Shown: in pieces, positions 8,146-14,772 of the stretch | Layout: each line of letters opens with the position of its first letter | Position numbering within the stretch: the stretch's first letter is position 1 | Source of the DNA: an uncultured Fretibacterium sp. | GTDB taxonomy: Bacteria > Synergistota > Synergistia > Synergistales > Aminobacteriaceae | DNA length: 16,380 nt | Direction of reading: 5' to 3' | Assembly: GCA_937915835.1 (NCBI GenBank) | Contig: CALGHA010000064.1 | Coordinates: 1-16,380 of the forward strand | Notes under the pieces: model-generated | Seen by the model: only the letters and a program-made list of their open reading frames with translations | The model's database searches: none | What the model was told of the DNA's origin: nothing | Translations under genes and position numbers: made by a program

Positions 8146-8649
8146 TCAGGGCAATAAATATTTCGCAATTTCCTCACTGACAATCTTCATTCCCTTCCAG
8201 CTCCAATGAGTATCACTAAGCCAGTAAATATCTTTATCGCCGCGTTCAAAGGCTTTTCGCAAAATCGCTTTCGTGTCGATGAAAATATAATTTTTCGGCT
8301 GAACTCTTCTCATCTCGTCAAAAAACGGGTTCTCTGGTCGGCCGTGTTTATCTTTAATATACGGGTAATATAAATCGTATTTGTCGACGCACGGCATAAA
8401 CAAGAGCGTAATATTCTTCTCGGCTAAAAGTTTCGCGGCATTGTTCAAGTTCCTGTTAATTATCTCGGGATTATGAGTTTGTGATAAATAATTCAAGTCC
8501 TCGTAATAATGCAGGAATAAATTTTCTTGGCCGGGATTTGTGAAGAGATTTTGCGTGAGCTTATTGATGTAGACGGTGGAGCTTAATTGTTCGGGATGTC
8601 TGAGACGGAAAAATATATCCTGTAAAAATTTCGCGTTCGCTTTAATCAT
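8146..8649 (-). CDS. C-terminal part of a split SGNH-family acetyltransferase/esterase
   Basis: This 167-residue ORF carries the second half of an SGNH-type domain. It ends in WLSDTHWSWKGMKIVSEEIAKYL, with Asp146 and His148 in the usual block V position (D.H plus a following helix) near the C-terminus. It has no serine block of its own, so alone it could not be catalytic. Its ATG overlaps the stop of the N-terminal piece as ATGA and has no convincing ribosome site. The frame is open upstream of the ATG and reads sensible protein (ENIKAEDFRNHITGIFAPV). This shows that the ATG is internal to a longer ancestral gene. Confidence 0.6.
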   Translation of the reverse strand: MIKANAKFLQDIFFRLRHPEQLSSTVYINKLTQNLFTNPGQENLFLHYYEDLNYLSQTHNPEIINRNLNNAAKLLAEKNITLLFMPCVDKYDLYYPYIKDKHGRPENPFFDEMRRVQPKNYIFIDTKAILRKAFERGDKDIYWLSDTHWSWKGMKIVSEEIAKYLLP

Positions 8650-9176
8650 AACTGGAGCAAAAATTCCTGTGATATGATTTCTGAAGTCTTCGGCTTTGAT
8701 ATTCTCTTCAAGACATCTTCACGTGAGCTTTTCTCAGTGACAATCTCAATTATTCCTAATCTGCCCTGAACAGAACGTTCAACACTCTCAAGAATTACGG
8801 CCTTCGGGCTGAACTCGTCAATTATTCCCGAACTAATCAGCTTGTAAATATCGTTAAGGCAATGGCCCGTCATGCTCACGTTCAAGACTTTCATGCCGAG
8901 TTTGTCAGCAAAATAATCCTGATATCCTCCCTGTGAAAAAGAATCCCCGATTGTGATGATGTCAAAATGTCCGGTCGTCGCTGGCGTAAATTTCTCATGA
9001 TGACGCTGATAATTGGCCGGGCCCGTCAATTCTGAAACCGTGTAAAAACTTCCTAACCTGTTCAAATCACGTTGAATGAAAAATTTCTTCGTGGAAATAT
9101 GCCAAAGCGAGAGATTTATTACGAGGAAAATATACAGAATTGACGCAAGCGAGATTACATATTTTTTAGCACTCAT
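8646..9176 (-). CDS. N-terminal part of a split SGNH-family acetyltransferase/esterase
   Basis: This 176-residue ORF has a cytoplasmic start (MSAKK), one membrane anchor (about 6-27) and then an outward-facing domain. Residues 72-81 read DIITIGDSFS, the serine block of SGNH hydrolases, with Ser79 the likely nucleophile. KVLNVSMTG (96-104) may be the next block. The last residues (about 157-176) run out of frame of the family-like sequence and reach a premature stop. AGGAGG lies 8 bases before the ATG. It follows the MBOAT gene by 21 bases, the classic arrangement of membrane acyltransferase and periplasmic transferase (AlgI with AlgJ/AlgX, PatA with PatB). Confidence 0.7.
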   Translation of the reverse strand: MSAKKYVISLASILYIFLVINLSLWHISTKKFFIQRDLNRLGSFYTVSELTGPANYQRHHEKFTPATTGHFDIITIGDSFSQGGYQDYFADKLGMKVLNVSMTGHCLNDIYKLISSGIIDEFSPKAVILESVERSVQGRLGIIEIVTEKSSREDVLKRISKPKTSEIISQEFLLQL

Positions 9177-9197
9177 GATTATTCCTCCTGAATTGGC

Positions 9198-10625
9198 CTA
9201 AAATTGGAAGTAAAGAAAGTCTGAAATTCCCGAAAAGTTCATGAAAGAGATTACAGAAAGGACAAGGATAATTGCTAAACTAAAAGTCCCATGCTTGAAT
9301 TTTCCTGTTAATTCCTGAGTATTCGGAAAAATCAAGGCCGTCAATATAACAAAGGGAACATAAGCAAAAAATTTCCAGTTCGTAGCTAATGAGCCGAATG
9401 AAATCCCGTATGCTCTCAAAAATCCGAGTTGTCCGACTAATTTTGAAGGCAGCATGATATTCTTGACGTACAGCATCGCCGTAATAATTTTCCCAGCCTC
9501 ATCAAGACTTTCTGACCTGAAGATTACCCAAGCGAACGTAACGCATAAAAACGTAATCAGCCATGAGATTAACGCCGGAATTTTCACATTAAGCCTTCTC
9601 CATTGATGATTGACAGCGAGCATGAGGCCGTGAAGAAGTCCCCAGATTATGAACGTTAAGCCTGTTCCGTGCCAAATTCCTGTGAAGAGCATTGCGATAA
9701 AAACGTTACGAACTTTCTTGAACTCACCTTCTCGGCTTCCTCCTAATGGAATGTAAATATAATCCCTTATCCATGCCCCTAATGAGATATGCCAGCGTCG
9801 CCAGAAATCTATAATGCTCGTTGATTTGTAAGGTGAGTTAAAATTTTCAGGAAGATTTACACCGAACATCAGGCCAATTCCAAGCGCCATATCGCTGTAA
9901 CCTGAGAAGTCAAAGTATAATTGCATCCCATAGCCAAGAGCCGCCGCCCAAGCCTCAAAGAACGTCAAAATTCCGGCATTAGCGAACAGCTCATTGACAC
10001 TGAGAGCTATAACATCAGCAATACATACTTTCTTAAACAATCCCAGAATGAAGCGAGTAATCCCCTTTGCAAGATTTTCATAGTCAAGTTCATAACTCAG
10101 TGAGAAAGTTTTTGCGTTCATAATCGGCCCTGAAGTTATACACGGGAAAAACGTAACATAGCCTGAATATTCCAGAAGTGATTTTGTTGTGATTGAATTG
10201 CGAAAGACTTCAACAAGATAGGCCGTTTGCGTGAAAGTGTAAAATGAAATTCCCAACGGAAGCGAATTAATCAGCTTGAAATATCCCAATAAGCCGAAGT
10301 TAAACACGATACCCAAGATTAGCCAGAACTTTTTTGCTGACGATAAATTACACGAACTGCCGGAACTTTTTGCTGATGAATATTTTTTACTCGGCCAATT
10401 CCCAGAAAAGCCGCTCGCTGAAATTCTAACACTCACGAAATAATTTACCATGACTGAGATTATTAATAACGGCAGAAATTTCACGCTCAAGCATCCGTAA
10501 AATATTAGCGATGAGATTACGAGCAATAACGAAGCAAAGTTTTTATTATAATTGGCCAGTGTGAAGAAGATTACGAGCGTAACGGGAAGAAAGATGTAAA
10601 TGAATTCGTAACTGTTGAAGAGCAT
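9198..10625 (-). CDS. MBOAT-family (AlgI-like) membrane O-acyltransferase
   Basis: The 475-residue multi-pass protein would move acetyl groups from cytoplasmic acetyl-CoA across the inner membrane for O-acetylation of a polysaccharide or cell-wall polymer. AlgI/DltB/PatA hallmarks are present in order: LPLGISFYTF (122-131), MQLYFDFSGYSDMALG (234-249), NSPYKSTSIIDFWRRWHISLGAWIRDYIYIPLGG (263-296), and TGIWHGTGLTFIIWGLLHG (315-333) with the two family histidines H319 and H332. A Ser/Lys-rich stretch at about 69-99 replaces the usual short loop. The segment between GYFK and PLGISF is only a few residues, shorter than I expect for AlgI. GAGGAGG precedes ATG. Its downstream partner is the split SGNH gene, and no polymer-synthesis gene is in the window, so the substrate is unknown. 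Confidence 0.9.
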   Translation of the reverse strand: MLFNSYEFIYIFLPVTLVIFFTLANYNKNFASLLLVISSLIFYGCLSVKFLPLLIISVMVNYFVSVRISASGFSGNWPSKKYSSAKSSGSSCNLSSAKKFWLILGIVFNFGLLGYFKLINSLPLGISFYTFTQTAYLVEVFRNSITTKSLLEYSGYVTFFPCITSGPIMNAKTFSLSYELDYENLAKGITRFILGLFKKVCIADVIALSVNELFANAGILTFFEAWAAALGYGMQLYFDFSGYSDMALGIGLMFGVNLPENFNSPYKSTSIIDFWRRWHISLGAWIRDYIYIPLGGSREGEFKKVRNVFIAMLFTGIWHGTGLTFIIWGLLHGLMLAVNHQWRRLNVKIPALISWLITFLCVTFAWVIFRSESLDEAGKIITAMLYVKNIMLPSKLVGQLGFLRAYGISFGSLATNWKFFAYVPFVILTALIFPNTQELTGKFKHGTFSLAIILVLSVISFMNFSGISDFLYFQF

Positions 10626-10678
10626 TATGAAGCCTCCTCAACATAACGGACAAAGGGGAAATTACGGGTAATAGTTAG

Positions 10679-10703
10679 GCGACAAGCGACAAGCGACAAG
10701 CGA
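10679..10703. repeat. Heptamer tandem repeat GCGACAA, about 3.6 copies
   Basis: Three perfect GCGACAA units and a partial fourth lie head to tail. On the minus strand the array directly abuts the TATAAT of the acetylation-operon promoter, so it spans the expected transcription start and first transcribed bases. It is outside any gene. Confidence 0.9.
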
Positions 10704-10730
10704 TTATACACTACTTGCATATTTTGTCAA
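10703..10730 (-). promoter_or_regulatory. Consensus sigma-70 promoter of the MBOAT/SGNH operon
   Basis: On the minus strand a perfect TTGACA (10725-10730) and a perfect TATAAT (10703-10708) are 16 bases apart, about 80 bases before the MBOAT start codon. This is the strongest promoter match in the window. The leader between it and the MBOAT gene begins with the heptamer repeat. Confidence 0.8.
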
Positions 10731-10769
10731 GCTCCTTTGTGAAAAAAATTTAGTTACTTGTGAAAAGTA

Positions 10770-10797
10770 TTATAACATTCAGCATTTAGGGTATAAT
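10770..10797 (+). promoter_or_regulatory. Candidate promoter of the TPR/ParA operon
   Basis: A perfect TATAAT (10792-10797) lies 47 bases before the start codon. The best -35, TTATAA (10770-10775, 16-base spacing), is weak, so an activator may be needed. Two direct copies of TTGTGAAAA (10736-10744 and 10758-10766), 22 bases apart, lie just upstream. The 219-base gap 10626-10844 holds this promoter, the divergent one and the heptamer array. Confidence 0.55.
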
Positions 10798-10844
10798 CAA
10801 CATTACTTAAAACGTTTTTTTTCATAAGGGAGGAATATAATTTC

Positions 10845-12701
10845 ATGCGCATAAAATTATCTCATGCACTCCTTTTCTCTTTCATGTTTATATTTGCTTT
10901 TGCATCACAAACTTTTGCCGCTCAAGCTATCATTATGAACGGTGATGCTCATGTTGGAGAACAAGCCGTGCTTTCCGTCGAAAACTCACAAATTCCGTCT
11001 GGAGGCTCGGTTGAATGGTCAGTAAGTCCGACGACCGGGCTTAATCCCGACAGAATTTCACTTCGAGCAGGCGGCCGGGAATGTGCTTTTACTCCGCTCG
11101 ACACTCACCCAATCAGAGTAATAGCCTCGTTCATTAATCGTGATGGCGATGTTGTCTCAAGCTCAGAAATTTTTGTTAATCCCAAAGAATTCCAGATTGA
11201 TATTGCCGTCGTAATCGAGAGGCCTTTAACCCTTTGGAACTCAGCAACTCGCTCAAATTATGCCTTAAGCCCGGATATTTTACTCGCAAATTCTCCTGTC
11301 AGAATTCGTGCGTCGTTAAATCCTCCGTTCAAAGGTGAGCACTCTTTCAAGTGGGAAGCTGACGCGGCTACAGCTTTACTCAGCCAGGATAAAGACGACA
11401 TTTTTATTCGACGCGGAACAATCGGAGAAAGTGATATTTCCGTTTCAGCTTTCAATGCTAAGGGCGTAAAACTCGGAAGCGGTGAAAGCAGAGTGAATAT
11501 TTCTCTTCCTGTGTCGAGATTTAACGAGTCTGCGAATGAGCGTGAGGCTTGGCAGAATTGGCAGAGGTCTCAAGAATTATGGGAGAGCAAGAATTACGCT
11601 GAAGCCGTCGAACTTGCTGGACGAGCTATAAACTTAGCACCACGAGATTTAGAGATTTCGCAGGGACTTCGAGCAATGAACACGAATTACGCGAGATTCA
11701 CGAAAGCCCAGAAATTACGAGATGAAGCAGAAAACTTTAACGCTCAAGGGAAATTTGATGAAGCTCTGAAAAATTTACGTACAGCACAAGTTATCTGGCC
11801 TCTTGAGAATGGAGCTGAAATTATCGCTGAGACCGAGAAGAAATACAACGAGCAGAGAGTATTAATTCAGCAGGCTAACTGGTTACGAGACACTGCAAGC
11901 GCTTACGACAACGAAAATATGTACGAGGACGCGCTAGAATATTACGCAAAAAGTATCGCCCTCGTCTCATCTGATGCCGTAAAAGACCGAATGGAACGCA
12001 TAAGAAACCGTTTGACGTTAATCGCCGACGCTGACAGATACGCCGGAGAAGGAAATACTTTAGAACGCGAGGGAAAATTGCAGGAGGCCTTGAACCATTA
12101 CAGCGCAAGCATAATGAGCAATCCCGACGCAACTTTACGCCAGCATATTGAAGAATTGCAGAGTGTAATATCCCGTCGTGAACGTCAAGCCAACGCCTTA
12201 AACCGAGAAGCTCAGGACTTAATGCGCCGCAATAACAATCAGGAAGCCTTGAAGCGTTACACTGAGAGCATGAACGTCTGGCCGACTGACACAGCAGAAC
12301 AGAGAATTAGACAGCTCAACAGGAACACGAGACTTCCGGCTGATACAGTAATTCGCGGGCCTGAGGATTTCGGAATTGGCACGAGATTAGACGCTCAGAA
12401 AATTACTCAAGAAGCCGACGAGTTATATTCACAGGGAAATCTTGACGAGGCTTTAGCTCTTTATCGCAAGGCTAACAATATTGCTCCGTCCGACGAAATG
12501 CGAAGATGGATCGTAAGACTTGACGCGGCTGTGAAGGAACGCGACGCAGTGAACAACGCTAACAGGATGATAAACGAAGCAAATTCACTCTTCAAGTCCG
12601 GGAAAACTAACGAAGCGATTAATCTTTATCGTGAGAGCTTGAAAGTTCATAAAAATCCTGAAATCGAAGAATTCTTAAGAAAGCAGGCGGCAGGAAATTG
12701 A
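10845..12701 (+). CDS. Exported Ig-like/TPR repeat protein
   Basis: The 618-residue product has a clear signal peptide (residues 1-25, ending QTFA). Residues about 28-115 and 118-222 look like two beta-sandwich (Ig/PKD-like) domains, with strands such as VEWSVSPTTG, SFKWEADAA and SDISVSAFNAKG. From about 232 to the end, TPR helices repeat with the signature 'A..L...G...EAL..Y..A', about seven times. From the second onward the spacing is about 50 residues rather than 34, so each TPR hairpin seems to have an added helix. TPR arrays scaffold protein complexes, here on the outer side of the inner membrane. GGGAGGA precedes ATG. The stop overlaps the TTG start of the ParA-type gene, so the two are translationally coupled. 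No known family is recognised and the partner is unknown. Confidence 0.75.
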   Translation: MRIKLSHALLFSFMFIFAFASQTFAAQAIIMNGDAHVGEQAVLSVENSQIPSGGSVEWSVSPTTGLNPDRISLRAGGRECAFTPLDTHPIRVIASFINRDGDVVSSSEIFVNPKEFQIDIAVVIERPLTLWNSATRSNYALSPDILLANSPVRIRASLNPPFKGEHSFKWEADAATALLSQDKDDIFIRRGTIGESDISVSAFNAKGVKLGSGESRVNISLPVSRFNESANEREAWQNWQRSQELWESKNYAEAVELAGRAINLAPRDLEISQGLRAMNTNYARFTKAQKLRDEAENFNAQGKFDEALKNLRTAQVIWPLENGAEIIAETEKKYNEQRVLIQQANWLRDTASAYDNENMYEDALEYYAKSIALVSSDAVKDRMERIRNRLTLIADADRYAGEGNTLEREGKLQEALNHYSASIMSNPDATLRQHIEELQSVISRRERQANALNREAQDLMRRNNNQEALKRYTESMNVWPTDTAEQRIRQLNRNTRLPADTVIRGPEDFGIGTRLDAQKITQEADELYSQGNLDEALALYRKANNIAPSDEMRRWIVRLDAAVKERDAVNNANRMINEANSLFKSGKTNEAINLYRESLKVHKNPEIEEFLRKQAAGN

Positions 12702-14032
12702 GAATAATCGGATTTTGCAATCTTAAAGGAGGAGTAGGCAAGACTACAGCCTGTCAGAATATCGCTGTGGGATTGGCCAAGCTCGGTAAAAAAGTTGCTG
12801 TTGTCGACATGGACCCTCAAAGCAACTTAAGCGCAGGTTTCGGAATTATGCCGTCGCCGTCGGATCCTCAAGTTTTTGATTTGCTCGCTGGAGAAGCCTC
12901 TTGGGATGAAATTTTAATTCGCAAAGAGGACGTTGACATAATCCCCAGCTCATTAAATCTCGTGATGGCCGAACTCAATAACAAAGGCCCGTTAAGTCAG
13001 GATACGGCTTTGCGCGACGCTGTGAAGAAGATTGACCCGTTCAGATATGATTATGTTCTGATGGACAGCCCGCCTCAATTAGGAATTTTCACGCGTAATG
13101 TCCTCACGGCTTGCAGTAAAATCATTGTGCCTATGGACGGAGGATTTTACAGTTTATTGGGCCTGAAACTTTTAGAGACATCATTGCAGATTTTCCGTGA
13201 GCGTCTTAATCCTGCGCTTGAAATTTCCGGCGTTCTAATGACGAATTACAACCCGAGAATTTTCATTGCTCGTCAAGTTTTCGAGGATGTCAAGAAGAAT
13301 TTTCCTGAAGCAGCGTTCGAGAATTATATCCGTCAGAATGTTACTCTCGTTGAAGCCGCAAGTATGGGAATGTCAATTTTCTCTTACGATGCCAAATCCA
13401 AAGGTGCCGAATGCTACAAGGCTGTAACTGAAGAGTTCATGAGAAAGTTTGACGCAACAAGTGAGCCTGAAAATCATAATGAGCCTGTGAAAGTTGAGCC
13501 GTCAGAGCCGGAAAAATCGGAACCGTCGCCGCTTGAACAGATAATTTCGTCATTGCCCGAAGCTGAGCCTGAACCGGAAAAAGCGCCTGAACCTGAGCAG
13601 GTTATTACGGAACTTCCCGAACCGGAACCAGTCCCAGCACCAGAACCAGAGCCTGAGCCAGCGGCCCCACAGCCAAAGTCTGAACCTGTGCAACCCATTC
13701 AACCTGTAAAAGAGAAGCCGAAACCTCCGCGCATTGACATTAACACGCTTCCTGAAGGCCCGTTAAAAACTGTGCTTACTATGCTGCCTGAAGAAAAACG
13801 GCTAATGTGGTATCAAATGCTTGAACCCATGATGATAACGAAACGAAGACTTAACGTTGATATTCTGCGTGATGACTTCGATGAATCCGACAAGGGCAGA
13901 TACAATTTCTACATACTCGACGAGGAAGAAGATAATTTGTGGCCTGTAATGCTCAGTGAACAGATTGAAGAGCCGTTGAGATGTGCGCTGAAGATTGACG
14001 AAAACGACGGCTGGGCAGAAGTTTATCTATAA
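12698..14032 (+). CDS. ParA/Soj-type ATPase with Pro/Glu linker and novel C-terminal domain
   Basis: Residues 1-252 form a ParA-type P-loop ATPase: deviant Walker A KGGVGKTT (10-17), switch/Walker A' VVDMDPQSN (35-43), and Walker B VLMDSPP (120-126). Such ATPases dimerise on ATP and position DNA, chemoreceptors or protein cargo. Residues 255-345 are a disordered Pro/Glu/Ala stretch. Residues 346-444 form a separate domain, with a helical LPEGPLKTVLTMLPEEKRLMW start followed by acidic strands, that I do not recognise. Typical ParA is about 250-270 residues, so the tail is an addition. The start is TTG inside the stop of the TPR gene (TTGA); no other start would preserve the first strand. The ribosome site is weak (AGGAAA), so expression probably depends on coupling. 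There is no ParB gene and no parS-like sequence was seen. Confidence 0.9.
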   Translation: MRIIGFCNLKGGVGKTTACQNIAVGLAKLGKKVAVVDMDPQSNLSAGFGIMPSPSDPQVFDLLAGEASWDEILIRKEDVDIIPSSLNLVMAELNNKGPLSQDTALRDAVKKIDPFRYDYVLMDSPPQLGIFTRNVLTACSKIIVPMDGGFYSLLGLKLLETSLQIFRERLNPALEISGVLMTNYNPRIFIARQVFEDVKKNFPEAAFENYIRQNVTLVEAASMGMSIFSYDAKSKGAECYKAVTEEFMRKFDATSEPENHNEPVKVEPSEPEKSEPSPLEQIISSLPEAEPEPEKAPEPEQVITELPEPEPVPAPEPEPEPAAPQPKSEPVQPIQPVKEKPKPPRIDINTLPEGPLKTVLTMLPEEKRLMWYQMLEPMMITKRRLNVDILRDDFDESDKGRYNFYILDEEEDNLWPVMLSEQIEEPLRCALKIDENDGWAEVYL

Positions 14033-14045
14033 GTAAAACGTGAAT

Positions 14046-14080
14046 AATCCCCTTGAGCTTGTTTCGAGGGGGTTAGTTTT
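14046..14080 (+). terminator. Terminator after the ParA-type gene
   Basis: The arms AATCCCCTTGA and TCGAGGGGGTT (two G-U pairs) with a 7-base loop are followed by AGTTTT. The T-run is short, so read-through into the next gene is possible. The next start codon is only 34 bases away. Confidence 0.7.
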
Positions 14081-14113
14081 CCCAATGAAATACAAAGAAA
14101 GAAGGTTTATATC

Positions 14114-14707
14114 ATGAAGAAAGTTTTTGCGTTATTGTTAATCTTAGCTTGCTTCGTAACTCCTCCCGTCTATGCTGCTTCATCGTCATCATCAACAAAA
14201 ATTACCTGGCAGAAAGTCAAGCTCGATAATGCCGGGACAATCTCAATCCCCAAAAACTGGACTGTCGTTGGCAAAAACCAGAAGATCGACAAGGACAAAT
14301 ACGGGGACGGCACGAATTATCAACAATGCCTAAATGCTGTAGTCAAAACTGATGACCCGAATGATACTTATAACCGTTCACTGCTGGTATTTTCATTTTG
14401 GCCTGTTCCTAATGACCTTGACGAAGATGTACTTGAAGCCTTCATAAAGGTAATGGGTGATGAACTTGCGAACCAATACGGCGATATTACTGAACTTGTA
14501 AGCATAGGGGATATTGCCGGTGGAAAAATTAAGGCTAAAGCTCTCACCTATGACTTACATATTGGGAAAATTCTTAGCGTTCGACAGAAGATTTCGGCGT
14601 TTAATCAGGGGAATAAAATTATATGCACTATCATGACATATTTACCCGACGAAGAATCTCAATGGGAGAGAATGGCCAGGCAAATTTTTGGACGTTGGAA
14701 GTTCTAG
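14114..14707 (+). CDS. Small exported protein of unknown function
   Basis: The 197-residue product has a signal peptide (residues 1-21, ending VYA), a serine-rich linker (SSSSST), and one compact domain. It begins 'W..VKLDNAGTISIPKNWTVV', a layout seen in PsbP/DcrB-like exported domains ('..f.iavP..W.v'), and continues as alternating strands with a helix at about 106-118 (DVLEAFIKVMGDELANQ). No catalytic motif is visible. AGAAGG precedes ATG. No independent promoter is evident between the terminator at 14046-14080 and this start, so it may be expressed by read-through from the TPR/ParA operon. The fold suggestion is tentative. Confidence 0.6.
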   Translation: MKKVFALLLILACFVTPPVYAASSSSSTKITWQKVKLDNAGTISIPKNWTVVGKNQKIDKDKYGDGTNYQQCLNAVVKTDDPNDTYNRSLLVFSFWPVPNDLDEDVLEAFIKVMGDELANQYGDITELVSIGDIAGGKIKAKALTYDLHIGKILSVRQKISAFNQGNKIICTIMTYLPDEESQWERMARQIFGRWKF

Positions 14708-14732
14708 GAATTTTTATCAGCTGACAATTGAG

Positions 14733-14772
14733 AAAATCCCCTTCACCGTTTTGATGAGGGGGAAAATTTTTT
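14733..14772. terminator. Bidirectional terminator between convergent genes
   Basis: A 9-pair stem, TCCCCTTCA with TGAGGGGGA, has A-tracts on the left and AAAATTTTTT on the right. On the plus strand it ends the exported-protein gene. On the minus strand it is followed by ATTTTCTC and can end birA-bioY. Confidence 0.8.

Larger units (their letters stand above)
8146..9176 (-). pseudogene. Frameshifted AlgX/AlgJ-like SGNH O-acetylation protein (both pieces together)
   Basis: The serine block (GDSFSQ) lies in the upstream ORF and the Asp-His block (SDTHWS) in the downstream ORF, one frame back. The full span is 1031 bases, one short of a multiple of three. Restoring one base near 8709-8714 would join SSREDV to LEENIKAEDFRNHITGIF and give about 343 residues, a normal size for such partners of MBOAT proteins. 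No slippery heptamer is seen in the permitted junction (8646-8718). A real inactivating deletion, an assembly error, and two coupled peptides that reassociate all remain possible. Confidence 0.65.

Noticed and set aside
8646..8649. ATGA overlap as proof of two genuine coupled genes
   Set aside because: The downstream frame encodes family-like protein 5' of the ATG and the catalytic blocks are split between pieces, so one broken gene explains it better.
8646..8718. Programmed -1 frameshift
   Set aside because: No X-XXY-YYZ slippery heptamer is present in the only region where a shift could occur.
13474..13698. Minus-strand Gly/Ser-rich ORF
   Set aside because: It is the antisense reading of the Pro/Glu linker codons of the ParA-type gene (GAR/CCN read backwards gives Ser/Gly), with no ribosome site.
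12698..14032. Chromosome or plasmid partition (ParABS) locus
   Set aside because: No ParB gene, no parS-like palindrome, and the partner gene is an exported TPR protein.
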